The notes under the pieces were generated by a model. That model saw nothing but the letters and a program-made list of their open reading frames with translations, did no database searches and was not told the origin of the DNA. A DNA stretch of 64,000 nucleotides from an uncultured Eubacteriales bacterium (GTDB taxonomy: Bacteria; Bacillota; Clostridia; Oscillospirales; Oscillospiraceae), in NCBI GenBank assembly GCA_900079765.1, contig LT599017.1, positions 434,001 through 498,000 on the forward strand, in the 5' to 3' direction. Made by a program: the position numbers and the translations under genes. This document shows positions 41,250-49,677 of this stretch, in pieces. Positions within the stretch are counted from its first letter, which is position 1; every line of letters begins with the position of its first letter.

Positions 41250-43229
41250 TTATTTCTCCAGCGCGGCACTCTCGCCCGCGATGCGGCCGAACACCATGAT
41301 GTCCACCAGGGCGTTGCCGCCTACGCGGTTACCGGCATGGATGCCGCCGGCAACCTCACCTGCTGCATACAGGCCGGGGATCACGTCGCCGTTGGCGTTG
41401 AGCACCTGAGTCTGGGCGTTGATCTCAAGACCGCCCATGGTGTGGTGGATGGAGGGAGTACGGATGGTGGCGTAGAAGGGGCCCACGTCGATGGGACCGC
41501 CCAGCTTCACCTTGCCGAAGTCCAGATCTTCGCCGGTTGCGCAGTAGGAGTTGTACTTCTCGATCTCTGCCACAAAGGTGGCGGGGTCGGCCCCCATCTG
41601 CTTGGCCAGATCTTCCAGAGTATCGGCCTTGAGGACGCTGCCCTCGGCGATCAGGGTGTCGATGTCATTGCCCCAGCTGTTCTTACCGCCTGGCTGAGGA
41701 TCTCCGGCGGAGGCCTGGTCGCAGATGATGTAGAAGGTAGCGTCGGTCTGCTCCAGGGCTGCCTTGGACAGCACGTCCCGGCTCTCATACTCAGAGACGA
41801 AGCGCTTGCCCTCCTTGTTTACGAAAACCTGCTCCTCAGCGCTGCCCCACAGGCCGCCGCCCAGGCTGCCGGTGACGGGCTGGCTGCTGGGCATGAGCTG
41901 GATGTAGCCCATACCTACGAGGTTTGCGCCTACTGCCTGACCCATGATAATGCCGTCGCCGGTGAGCAGGGCGGAGTTGGTGGTGGGCATATCCTCGGTC
42001 AGAACACCCCAGTAATTATCGTACTCCATGGCCATTTTTGGATTGGCGCCGTAGCCGCCGGTAGCCATCACCACGCCCTTGCTGGCGGTGAGGGTAACAG
42101 GGGTGCCGTCGGTCTTCTCGGCCTTGACGCCGGTGACGCGCCCGCCATCGGTGATGAGCTCGCTGGCGCGGGTGTTGAGCATGATGGTCACGCCCTTCTC
42201 GTTGCAGGCTTTCTCCAGGGGGGAGATGAAGCCGTGGCCCACGCTGGTGGTCAGGGAATGCATCCGGGGCCAGAGGCCGCCGAGCACGGTGCCGATGCTG
42301 TCGGAAATCTGGGTTTCACTGTCGTGGCTGACCAGCCACTCCAGGGCGGGGAGGGAGTTTTTGGTCATCAGGCTCACCAGGCTGTAGTTGCCGTGAATCT
42401 CGGTCCCGTCCAGGCCTGTGCGGGCGCCGCCCTTATAGGTCTGGTAGGTGTGCAGCTCCACGCTGTCAAAGAGCTTGGAGGTGTCACCCGCCAGATAGGT
42501 CTTGATCTGCTCTTTTAAAGTAGCGAGGTCGGGGCGGTACTCCTCGGGAATGGTGGTTTCGTCTACCTCCAGGATGCCCTGGAGCTCTTTGATCTGGCTA
42601 TCGTCCATGGGGACGCTGGCCTGCCGCTCGGGGTCCACGGCGTTGTACGCGCCGCCCGCCCGCAGGGTGTTGCCGCCCAGAGCAGCTCCCTTTTCGATCA
42701 GGATGACGGACGCGCCGTTCTCCGCGGCGCTTACCGCCGCGGCAAGGCCCGCGCCGCCGCCGCCGATGACCACCACGTCCACGGTCTCCTCAATGGGCTC
42801 GCCCGCAGTAACGGCCGCCTTGTCCTTGGACTTCAGGGCATCCACGTCGCCGCCCGCCTGTGCCACGCAGTCGGCCACCGCGGCCAGGACGGCCTTGCTG
42901 GTGATGGTGGCGCCGCTGACGGCCTCGATGTTCAGGGTCTGCCCCTCCACGATCTGTGTGGGGAAATTCTCCAGTACCGGGGTGGCGATGCCGGCGGTCT
43001 CGCTGTTCTCCCCGATCTCCACGGAGAGGATCTCGGTGTCGCTGAAGGTAACGGTGACGGGTACCATGCCGCCGTTGCCCTGGGCCTCGGCGGTGTAGGT
43101 GCCCGCCTTGTAGATGGCGCCCGCCGCCGGGGTGGCGCTGGGGCTGGCCGGGGTGCCGCCGCAGGCGGTCAGGGAGAGGGCCATGGCAAGGGTAAGAACC
43201 AGCGCAAGGAGCTTCTTTGTGGCTTTCAT
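41250..43229 (-). CDS. Secreted flavin-dependent reductase (FMN-binding + fumarate-reductase-type FAD domain) lipoprotein
   Basis: This 659-residue protein starts at ATG 43229, ten bases after GAGGAGG. A lipoprotein signal ends at SLTAC (Cys23). An FMN-binding domain (about 38-125) carries the flavinylation motif SGATITSKA (T108 is the probable FMN attachment site). A flavoprotein domain follows (about 150-658) with VVVIGGGGAGLAAA and the active-site-like GHGFISP, HHTMGGLEIN and GEVAGGIHAGNRVGGNAL segments of the FrdA/UrdA family. These extracytoplasmic enzymes reduce fumarate, urocanate or similar acceptors in anaerobic respiration. The acceptor is unknown here. A LysR gene diverges from it, and a long promoter leader lies between them. 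Confidence 0.9.
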   Translation of the reverse strand: MKATKKLLALVLTLAMALSLTACGGTPASPSATPAAGAIYKAGTYTAEAQGNGGMVPVTVTFSDTEILSVEIGENSETAGIATPVLENFPTQIVEGQTLNIEAVSGATITSKAVLAAVADCVAQAGGDVDALKSKDKAAVTAGEPIEETVDVVVIGGGGAGLAAAVSAAENGASVILIEKGAALGGNTLRAGGAYNAVDPERQASVPMDDSQIKELQGILEVDETTIPEEYRPDLATLKEQIKTYLAGDTSKLFDSVELHTYQTYKGGARTGLDGTEIHGNYSLVSLMTKNSLPALEWLVSHDSETQISDSIGTVLGGLWPRMHSLTTSVGHGFISPLEKACNEKGVTIMLNTRASELITDGGRVTGVKAEKTDGTPVTLTASKGVVMATGGYGANPKMAMEYDNYWGVLTEDMPTTNSALLTGDGIIMGQAVGANLVGMGYIQLMPSSQPVTGSLGGGLWGSAEEQVFVNKEGKRFVSEYESRDVLSKAALEQTDATFYIICDQASAGDPQPGGKNSWGNDIDTLIAEGSVLKADTLEDLAKQMGADPATFVAEIEKYNSYCATGEDLDFGKVKLGGPIDVGPFYATIRTPSIHHTMGGLEINAQTQVLNANGDVIPGLYAAGEVAGGIHAGNRVGGNALVDIMVFGRIAGESAALEK

Positions 43230-43254
43230 TCTCTTGTATCCTCCTCTTTTTCCC

Positions 43255-43300
43255 ATTTAACGGCGAGAAAAGATTATCGTGGACACCCTCGTCGTTAAAT
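43255..43300. repeat. Inverted repeat in the flavin reductase leader
   Basis: The 13-base arms ATTTAACGGCGAG (43255-43267) and CTCGTCGTTAAAT (43288-43300) have one mismatch that is a G-T pair in RNA. The repeat lies between the predicted start of transcription and the ribosome site of the reductase gene. It could be a regulator site or an RNA hairpin. Confidence 0.6.
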
Positions 43301-43312
43301 TTTCTACAAAGT

Positions 43313-43341
43313 ATTGTACTTGCTCGTTATTTTTATGTCAA
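43313..43341 (-). promoter_or_regulatory. Strong promoter of the flavin reductase gene
   Basis: On the minus strand TTGACA (43336-43341) and TACAAT (43313-43318) have a 17-base spacer. The site lies in the divergent gap shared with the LysR gene. Confidence 0.88.
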
Positions 43342-43415
43342 ACAGATATCTTTTGATGGAGTTCAACTGAAAGTTGTGCTATAATAAAAAGTGCCCAAAA
43401 TGAGGAGGATGAACG

Positions 43416-44327
43416 GTGGAAGTCAAGCAGCTGAGCTATTTTGTGGAGACCTGTAAATACATGAGCTTTTCCGATGCGGCGAAGGCCCTCTTCGTTACCC
43501 CCCAGGCCCTGAGCAAATCCATCCGAAACCTGGAGAGGGAGCTGGGCGGCGAGGTCTTCACCCGGACGGGCAACTCCATAGCCCTTACAGATTACGGCAC
43601 CCTCCTGCTCCAGCGGGCGAAGGGCCTGCTTAAGAGCTACGACGTGCTCATTGGCGACATGAAGTACGCGAGCCACCACTTCTCCGGTACGCTGACAGCG
43701 GGCTTTGCTTACGGGGTGCTGGCGGCTTTGCAGCCCGACGCCATCATGGACTTTATGCGCACCTACCCGGAGTTGAGCTTGGACCTGGAGGAGCTGCCCG
43801 AGGACGCCCTGGAGGAAAAGCTGCTCAGCGGCAGCCTGGACTTCGCCTTCTGCGTCGGCGCGCCCCGTCGGGCGGCCCTCTTTCAGAGTACTCTGGTCTG
43901 CACCTCGCCGCTGAGCGCGGTGCTGTTGAAGGAGAACCCACTCTACCAGAAGGGGTTCTTCACATTGAAGGACCTGCGTGACCATAAGCTCATCCAACAC
44001 ACCCACAATAAAAAGGTGTATGACATGGTCTGCGAGCGCTGTCAGGCGCTGGGCTTTGAACCGGAGTATCTGATCCGCTCTTCCCACCTGGAGCTCAATA
44101 AGCGGGTGCTCTGGTCCATGGGCGGGCTCTCTCTGGGGCCCTATAACCTTTGGAAGAGCTACCCCTACACCGAGGAGGTGGGATGTATCCCCATGGATCC
44201 CGGCGAGGGCCTGGCCTGGGAGGTATGCCTCGTCGCCCCCGCCGACCGCCAGCTCGCCCCTGCCGCCCGTCTGATGGCCGACCATCTCTCCCAGCGCCTC
44301 GACGCGCTGATTGGCGAGCCCGTATAA
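43416..44327 (+). CDS. LysR-family transcriptional regulator
   Basis: This 303-residue regulator starts at GTG 43416, seven bases after GAGGAGG. The winged helix-turn-helix lies at about 1-60 (QLSYFVETCKYMSFSDAAKALFVTPQALSKSIRNLERELG). A substrate-binding domain follows (about 90-300). It is divergent from the secreted flavin reductase gene, the usual arrangement of a LysR regulator and its target. The repeats in the shared gap are candidate binding sites. The effector is unknown; the reductase acceptor is a reasonable guess. Confidence 0.93.
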   Translation: MEVKQLSYFVETCKYMSFSDAAKALFVTPQALSKSIRNLERELGGEVFTRTGNSIALTDYGTLLLQRAKGLLKSYDVLIGDMKYASHHFSGTLTAGFAYGVLAALQPDAIMDFMRTYPELSLDLEELPEDALEEKLLSGSLDFAFCVGAPRRAALFQSTLVCTSPLSAVLLKENPLYQKGFFTLKDLRDHKLIQHTHNKKVYDMVCERCQALGFEPEYLIRSSHLELNKRVLWSMGGLSLGPYNLWKSYPYTEEVGCIPMDPGEGLAWEVCLVAPADRQLAPAARLMADHLSQRLDALIGEPV

Positions 44328-44330
44328 GTC

Positions 44331-44366
44331 AAGCCCCGGCCCCTTTTTAGGGACCGGGGCTTTTTG
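44331..44366 (+). terminator. Terminator of the LysR gene
   Basis: A stem pairing AAGCCCCGGCCCCT with AGGGACCGGGGCTT (one mismatch) is followed by five T residues, starting 3 bases after the stop. Confidence 0.9.
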
Positions 44367-44410
44367 GCGTCTTCCCCGCCGGGACGGGGAGGAGACGTTC
44401 CTTTAGTGCG

Positions 44411-45907
44411 TCATTTTGCCGCAGGGAGGAACTTCTTCATCGCGTCCACCAAGAGCTCGGCCTTGGTGCCCACGATGACCTGGGTGACCTGGGTGCCCGC
44501 CTTCATCACGCCGGAGGCACCCAGGGCCTTGAGGGCCTTTTCGTCCACGGTCTTATTGTCCGTCAGCACCAAGCGCAGACGGGTGATGCAGGACTCGATC
44601 TCCCTGATGTTGGAGGGCCCGCCCAGCACGTCGATGTACTTCTGGGCCAGAGCGTCAAAACCCAGGTCGGCGGCCAGCTTGCCGAAGTCGCCGGTCTCAT
44701 CGTCGTCCTCACGGCCGGGGGTCTTGAGGTCGAATTTCTTGATAACGAAAACGAACAGGAAGAAGTAGACCACCGCCATGACGACGCCTAGCAGCAGTGA
44801 CAGCCAGGGCTTAGTGGAGATGTTCCAGTTGAGCACCATGTCAAAAAGGCCCGCCGAGAAACCAAAGCCCATTTTGATGCCGAAGAGATAGCTCAAGGCC
44901 ATAGATACGCCGGTGAGCACGCCATGGATGGCAAAGAGGCCGGGAGCCAGGAACATGAACATAAACTCGATGGGCTCGGTGATGCCGCACAGGAAGGCGG
45001 GGATGGCTACCGAGACCATTGCGCCGCCGATGATCGCCTTATTCCCCTTCTTGGCGCAGACGTACATAGCCAAGGCCGCCGCGGGTAGGGCGAACATCAT
45101 GATGGGGAAGAATCCGGCCATGTAGTCACCGGCGCTGGGGTCAAGGGCAAAGAACCGGTTCAGGTCGCCATGGACAATGGTGCCGTCCGCCTTGGCGAAG
45201 TCCCCAAACTGGAACCAGAAGTAGGTGTTGAGTACGTGGTGCAGGCCCACGGAGAGGAGTACCCGGTTGAAGAAACCGTAGATAGCCGCGCCCAGCGCGC
45301 CCAGCCCGGCCAGGAAGTTGGCGAAGTTGTCCAGCGCCTTCTGGATGAAGGGCCATACGAAACCAAAACCGATGCCGGCCAGCAGGGTGTAAAACCCGGT
45401 GACGATGGGCACAAAGCGGCGGCCGCCAAAGAAGCCCAGCCAGTCGGGGAGCTTGGCGCTCTTGAACTTATTATAGCAGAGGCCTGCGATAACGCCCGCG
45501 ATAATACCGCCAAAGTGGGCCATATTGACCTTTGAGACGCCGCTGTATAGGCTCTGGGCCCAGGCAAAGCCGCCCACGCCGCCGAACAGGCCGGTGGCGC
45601 CTTCGGCCACGGGGGTGATGAGCCAGGAGAAGAGAGCCCCGGCGGTGCCGTTCATGACGTAGAAACCGATGGCGCCTGCCAGACCCGCCGCGCCGTTGTT
45701 ATCCTTGGCGAGACCCACGGCCACGCCGATGGCAAACAACAGGGGCAGATTGGTGAAGAGTGCGTCGCCCGCGGCGGAGATAAACGGCAGATTCAGAAGA
45801 TCGCCCTGCCCCAGGCGGAGCAGCAGGGACGCCACGGGGAGGGACGCGATGGGGAGCATGAGGGCCTTGCCAAGCTTCTGGAGCTTTTGCAGGAACGAGG
45901 ATTTCAT
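44411..45907 (-). CDS. nagE: PTS permease, N-acetylglucosamine-type EIICB
   Basis: This 498-residue membrane protein starts KLQKLGKALMLPIASLPVASLLLRLG. It has a PTS_EIIC domain (about 1-380) with GLAKDNNGAAGLAGA, GDLNRFFALDPSAGDYMAGFFPIMMFALPA and the GITEPIEF motif. The EIIB domain (about 415-498) carries the phosphocysteine in IESCITRLRLVL. No EIIA is fused. The GlcNAc subtype is favoured over glucose by the DNNGAAGLAG and LGGRRFVP-type segments. It is co-transcribed behind the PRD antiterminator 121 bases upstream, whose leader carries a RAT-like switch. Specificity is inferred. Confidence 0.88.
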   Translation of the reverse strand: MKSSFLQKLQKLGKALMLPIASLPVASLLLRLGQGDLLNLPFISAAGDALFTNLPLLFAIGVAVGLAKDNNGAAGLAGAIGFYVMNGTAGALFSWLITPVAEGATGLFGGVGGFAWAQSLYSGVSKVNMAHFGGIIAGVIAGLCYNKFKSAKLPDWLGFFGGRRFVPIVTGFYTLLAGIGFGFVWPFIQKALDNFANFLAGLGALGAAIYGFFNRVLLSVGLHHVLNTYFWFQFGDFAKADGTIVHGDLNRFFALDPSAGDYMAGFFPIMMFALPAAALAMYVCAKKGNKAIIGGAMVSVAIPAFLCGITEPIEFMFMFLAPGLFAIHGVLTGVSMALSYLFGIKMGFGFSAGLFDMVLNWNISTKPWLSLLLGVVMAVVYFFLFVFVIKKFDLKTPGREDDDETGDFGKLAADLGFDALAQKYIDVLGGPSNIREIESCITRLRLVLTDNKTVDEKALKALGASGVMKAGTQVTQVIVGTKAELLVDAMKKFLPAAK

Positions 45908-46028
45908 AGTGCTACCTCCTCAATTTAGTTGATGCCGTACCCTCCACACACACAGGAGGGGGCGGCTTCTCCGCTATATCACGGGCTCCCGGTCCCGTAA
46001 CATACAAAAGCAGATGAACCCTGGCACT

Positions 46029-46856
46029 TTAGTGCTGAGTCACAAGACCGACGGAGACCGCCAGATAGGCCAGCGCGTCGTCTGTGAGTTCCACCCTCAG
46101 CTCCCGCTCCAGGAGGGCGGCCAGGGCCTGGGCCGTGCGGTAGTGGCGGCTCATGGAGAGGCGGACCTGGTGCCTGACGGGCAGCTCGAGGAGCGTACCG
46201 CTCTGGGCGGCGGCCACCAGGTGGTTCAGCGTGGTGAGGAAGACCCGCCTTGCGGAGGGACTCTCATCCAGCGCCGTACCATACAGCCGGTCTAAGATGT
46301 TCACCGCATCCTGGTAAACCCTGGCGTTGCGCATGGCGGCGCTGATGTGCAGGTTGCCACGGGCGGAATAGAGATGCAGGGCGATAAAGCCACGCTCGGC
46401 CTCGCCGATGTCCACGTCCAGCTCCCGGCGGATCAGCTGGGCGGCCAGTTCGGCTACGTCGAACTCGCGGTTACACAGGACGGAAATCTCCGTAATAAAG
46501 GGGTTTTCAATGGGCAGGCCAATTTTCAGCCGCTCAATGGCGAAGACGATGTGGTCGTACAGCGCATCGTAGAGCTTTTCGTTCTCGATGCCCAGCTGTT
46601 TCCGCGCGGCGTGAACAATGTCCCGGGTGATTTTTTTCACCTTGGCGGTGTCGTAGTCCAGCCGTTTCATGTTACCCAGGTCCACGCTGCCGTCCAGAAT
46701 GGAGAATACACGGCTGCCTGGGATGGCGTCGTCGATGTAAGCGCCGCGGCGCAGCCCGTAGCCCACACCCTTGCCCACGACAACCACCTGGTCCCCTGAG
46801 GGTTTGCGGGCCAAAACCACGTTATTGTTGCAGATTTGAACTGCCTCGTAGTGCAT
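46029..46856 (-). CDS. BglG/LicT-type transcription antiterminator (CAT-RBD plus two PRDs)
   Basis: This 275-residue RNA-binding regulator has an N-terminal co-antiterminator domain (about 1-55, VQICNNNVVLARKPSGDQVVVVGKGVGYG). Two PTS regulation domains follow, with histidine-bearing segments such as IVHAARKQLG, RGFIALHLYSARGN and TLNHLVAAAQSG. It binds nascent RNA at a RAT and prevents terminator formation; PTS phosphorylation of the PRDs tunes it. The GGGAGG-type site AGGAGG lies before the ATG. The RAT and terminator in its own leader suggest autoregulation together with the PTS gene. Confidence 0.92.
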   Translation of the reverse strand: MHYEAVQICNNNVVLARKPSGDQVVVVGKGVGYGLRRGAYIDDAIPGSRVFSILDGSVDLGNMKRLDYDTAKVKKITRDIVHAARKQLGIENEKLYDALYDHIVFAIERLKIGLPIENPFITEISVLCNREFDVAELAAQLIRRELDVDIGEAERGFIALHLYSARGNLHISAAMRNARVYQDAVNILDRLYGTALDESPSARRVFLTTLNHLVAAAQSGTLLELPVRHQVRLSMSRHYRTAQALAALLERELRVELTDDALAYLAVSVGLVTQH

Positions 46857-46970
46857 AGAGTGACCTCCTCATACGAAACACGCATGGAAAGCGTGCTTAT
46901 ATTTGCGAGGATTTTGTCGTTTTGTAAGACGCACGACGCGGGCGGCAAGAAACCGAAAAGGCAGTGCGGA

Positions 46971-47023
46971 AAATAAAAACGGGCATAGCTTTAAAAACGA
47001 ATCTCGCTTTAAAGTCTATGCCC
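46971..47023 (-). terminator. Conditional terminator in the antiterminator operon leader
   Basis: On the minus strand GGGCATAG...CTTTAAA pairs with TTTAAAG...CTATGCCC, followed by five T residues. The left arm overlaps the 3' half of the RAT at 47014-47043, so binding of the antiterminator excludes the terminator. Confidence 0.85.
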
Positions 47024-47043
47024 GAATTCAATCAGTAACATCA
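47014..47043 (-). promoter_or_regulatory. RAT (ribonucleic antiterminator) of the PRD regulator / PTS operon
   Basis: On the minus strand TGATGTTACTGATTG followed by AATTCGGGCATAGAC has the GTTACTG loop side and the GGGCAT-type side of BglG-family RATs (closest recalled pattern: the GlcT/ptsG type). It overlaps the left arm of the terminator at 46971-47023. Confidence 0.78.
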
Positions 47044-47137
47044 CTTCGTGGTATTTAGTTTTATGCGTTCGGGCGTTTCAGCCCACGCGGGCTAAAAAGT
47101 TTATGAGCGCAAAGTATTGCTCTGCTCACTGCATCTA
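47044..47137. other. Upstream part of the antiterminator leader
   Basis: This part of the roughly 275-base leader contains a small AGCCC/GGGCT hairpin (about 47080-47095) and no coding sequence. The rest of the leader downstream of the terminator (46857-46970) holds only the ribosome binding site. Confidence 0.5.
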
Positions 47138-47166
47138 TTTATACCAAATGCTGGAGCAATTGTCAA
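47138..47166 (-). promoter_or_regulatory. Promoter of the antiterminator / PTS operon
   Basis: On the minus strand TTGACA (47161-47166) and TATAAA (47138-47143) are spaced by 17 bases. Confidence 0.88.
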
Positions 47167-47232
47167 GATAAAGTTGGACAAAATCAACAGCAAAGCAAAA
47201 AAATACATGGAGTATGATGGAAGATATGCCTT

Positions 47233-48024
47233 TTACTTCATCGGCGTGGGACCCATGGCGGTGTGAAGCTCGGAGGTCAGCGCCCCGCGGAAGAGGCGTA
47301 CCGCGTCCCGGTGCAGGTGATCCAGGCGGTCGGGCACTTGGGCGGCGGAGAGGTTCCCCGCGGCGGAGAAGTCGTTGTCCAGAATGAACTTGACCTCACT
47401 GTCCTGCTTACCGCCGTGGAGGAGGCCCGGACCCGCGTGCATCTTTAGGTGGCGGCCCTCTTCAAGCTTCATCTCTATGTCCAGCGCGCACTTGGTCACG
47501 TCACCTTCCGTCACGTCCTGCTCAGCCAGCACCCCCAGGAAGGCGGGCTGGAGCAGGTCTGACCAGGGCGTGCCCTCCAAGCCCAGGCTCCGCCGGGAGA
47601 AGGCGTTGACATACCGCAGCCCGATACGCTCGAAGAAGGCGGGCTGGTAGGCCTGGATGAAGGCGGCCAGGGGCTTGTCGAGCCGCTGGGCAAAGTCCTC
47701 CCACCGCTGGTAGCGAAGGGTTGAGAGGGCGATAAAATTTTTGGTGAGATTCAGTTTCCAGAACCCGTCTGACGAGACGAAGGAGTAGTTGGTGACGGAG
47801 GGCGCCTGCTCCAGCGTGGGGTTGGGGGTGCCGGCTCCCTTCACCGTAGGGGCGGGGACCTCCTGGTTGGCAGCGTAACGGGGAAAGTCCCGCCGCACTG
47901 CCTCCTGGAACTCGGCGGGCTCCTTCGCCCCAATGGTGAGGATAGCGGGAAAGCGCAGTTGGCAGATAACCTCCACCAGGGGATTGACGGCGTATTGATA
48001 CCGGTCGTAGTGGGAGAACAGCAT
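47233..48024 (-). CDS. TIGR04255 family protein
   Basis: This 263-residue cytoplasmic protein opens with the family-typical YAVNPLVEVICQLRFPAIL. It contains VTNYSFVSSDGFWKLNLTKNFIALSTLRYQRWEDFAQRL and IGLRYVNAFSR, both seen in TIGR04255 proteins. The function of the family is unknown. It is directly downstream of the phosphomutase gene, 51 bases away, on the same strand. No catalytic residues can be assigned. GGAAGGAG lies about 9 bases before its ATG. Confidence 0.82.
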   Translation of the reverse strand: MLFSHYDRYQYAVNPLVEVICQLRFPAILTIGAKEPAEFQEAVRRDFPRYAANQEVPAPTVKGAGTPNPTLEQAPSVTNYSFVSSDGFWKLNLTKNFIALSTLRYQRWEDFAQRLDKPLAAFIQAYQPAFFERIGLRYVNAFSRRSLGLEGTPWSDLLQPAFLGVLAEQDVTEGDVTKCALDIEMKLEEGRHLKMHAGPGLLHGGKQDSEVKFILDNDFSAAGNLSAAQVPDRLDHLHRDAVRLFRGALTSELHTAMGPTPMK

Positions 48025-48075
48025 AGCAAGGGCTCCTTCCTTGTGGCTTTTCTCTATTGTACCCTCGCCGTTTTG

Positions 48076-49488
48076 CTATTTCAAGCCTAAAAAGCGCTCC
48101 ATGCCCTTGATACACGTCCTCGCCTCGTCCATGTTCTCCATCTCGCAAAAAATGCGCAGCAGCGGCTCGGTGCCGGAGAAACGGCAGATGACCCAGCCGC
48201 CCCCCTTGAAGTAGACCTTGCACCCGTCGGCGTAGGAGACCTTTTCCACCTCGCGGGGAAACTCGGGCAGCAGCTTATCTGTCATCAAAAGCTTACCGAT
48301 GCGATCTTTCTCGGCCTGGGAAAATTTGTAGTCCCGCTCCTCCATCTCAAATTTCCCGTACTTGTCGGTAATCTCCCGGTAAATTTCGCTCAGCTTCCGG
48401 CCCGTGGTGGCGATCATTTCCACAAGCAGGGCGGCGGCGTAGATGCCGTCCTTTCCCTGGATGTGGCCCCGGACGGTGAGCCCCCCCGAGCTCTCCCCGC
48501 CGATGACTGCCCCGGTCTCTGCCATCTTGCCCGAGATGTGCTTAAAGCCAACGGGCACTTCGTAGCAGATTTCTCCGAAGTCGGCGGCGATGGCGTCCAG
48601 CAGGTGGGTGGTGGCGATGTTGCGCACCGCGGCCCCATGCCAGCCTTTATACTTAAGGAGATAGTAGTACAGCAGAACCAAAATCTTGTTGGGATGGAGG
48701 AACTCGCAGGCGTCGTCGATAACACCCAGCCGGTCCGCGTCCCCGTCGGTGGCGATGCCGATATCGCAGTGGTTCTCCTCCACGAAGTCCTGGAGACTCG
48801 ACAGCGTCTTCACGTTGGGGGCGGGCAGGCGGCCGCCGAAGAGGGCGTCGCGCCGCTCGTGGATGATGTCCACATCGCACCGGGCGGTAATAAGAATGGT
48901 CTGGAGGGCGGTCTTCGATACGCCGAACATGGGGTCCAGTACCACCTTGAGGCCCCGGGAGCGGATGGCGTCCATGTTGATGGAGCGGATAATGGAGTCC
49001 ACATAAGTGTTCATGGGGTTGATGAGCTCGATGACGCCGGAGCGCACGCCGTCCTCGAAGGCGAGGGTGGCGACGCTCTCCTCCACCCGGGCGATGTACT
49101 CCTCCAGGCTCTGGGTGGTCACCTCGTCCGCGTCACGGCCTCCGGCGGTAAATACCTTGACACCGTTGTAGATGGCGGGGTTGTGGCTTGCGGTGACGGC
49201 AATACCGTAAGCCATGCTGTAATACTTTACGGAGAACATGATGAGGGGAGTGGGGGCCTCACGGTTGATGATGAGGGTGTGGATGCCCTCGGCGGCCATT
49301 ACCTCGGCGCACCAGTGAGCGGCCTCCTCGGAGAGGAAGCGCCGGTCATACCCGATGATGAAACCCCGGTCGGCCACCCCCTCATCCTTCATCTTGTGTG
49401 CAAGCCCCGCCATGAGGAGCTGGATGTTGGCCCTGGTGAACTCGTCCCCGATGATGGCTCGCCAGCCGCCAGTACCGAATTTGATCAT
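48076..49488 (-). CDS. Phosphohexomutase (phosphoglucomutase/phosphomannomutase family)
   Basis: This 470-residue protein starts at ATG 49488 (MIKFGTGGWRAIIGDEF), nine bases after AAAGGAG; an upstream in-frame start is rejected. It keeps the whole active site: the phosphoserine loop VTASHNPAIYNGVKV, the metal loop DGDADRLGV, the sugar loop GGESSGGLT and the phosphate loop RFSGTEPLLR. Family members interconvert hexose-1- and hexose-6-phosphates. Lying downstream of a chitobiose-phosphorylase-like gene, a role on the GlcNAc-1-phosphate or glucose-1-phosphate produced by phosphorolysis is plausible. Family is certain, substrate inferred. Confidence 0.92.
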   Translation of the reverse strand: MIKFGTGGWRAIIGDEFTRANIQLLMAGLAHKMKDEGVADRGFIIGYDRRFLSEEAAHWCAEVMAAEGIHTLIINREAPTPLIMFSVKYYSMAYGIAVTASHNPAIYNGVKVFTAGGRDADEVTTQSLEEYIARVEESVATLAFEDGVRSGVIELINPMNTYVDSIIRSINMDAIRSRGLKVVLDPMFGVSKTALQTILITARCDVDIIHERRDALFGGRLPAPNVKTLSSLQDFVEENHCDIGIATDGDADRLGVIDDACEFLHPNKILVLLYYYLLKYKGWHGAAVRNIATTHLLDAIAADFGEICYEVPVGFKHISGKMAETGAVIGGESSGGLTVRGHIQGKDGIYAAALLVEMIATTGRKLSEIYREITDKYGKFEMEERDYKFSQAEKDRIGKLLMTDKLLPEFPREVEKVSYADGCKVYFKGGGWVICRFSGTEPLLRIFCEMENMDEARTCIKGMERFLGLK

Positions 49489-49614
49489 GCTGAACGTCTC
49501 CTTTCCGCTTGCAAGAAACGGTTTTCTAACCCTACTGAAAACATCCGGCGCTATGCTCCCTCCGGGGACCGCGCCTACGAGGCAGGCGAACGCCTTTATA
49601 TGCAAAAGGGGTGG

Positions 49615-49648
49615 GAAAAGCGCCGGGGCCGGGACCCCGGCCCCCGGA
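49615..49648 (-). terminator. Probable terminator of the GH94 gene
   Basis: A very GC-rich hairpin (CCGGGG/CCGGG arms around 49623-49646) is followed by TTTT on the minus strand, in the gap between the GH94 gene and the mutase gene. Confidence 0.6.
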
Positions 49649-49677
49649 GCTCTATCATCCGCCCCCGTGGGGAGAAC

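Noticed and set aside
45908-46028. Possible second RAT in front of the PTS gene
   Set aside because: The hairpins here (CCCTCC/GGAGGG and ACGGG/CCCGT) have no T-tract and only a partial GTTAC match, so no switch can be supported.
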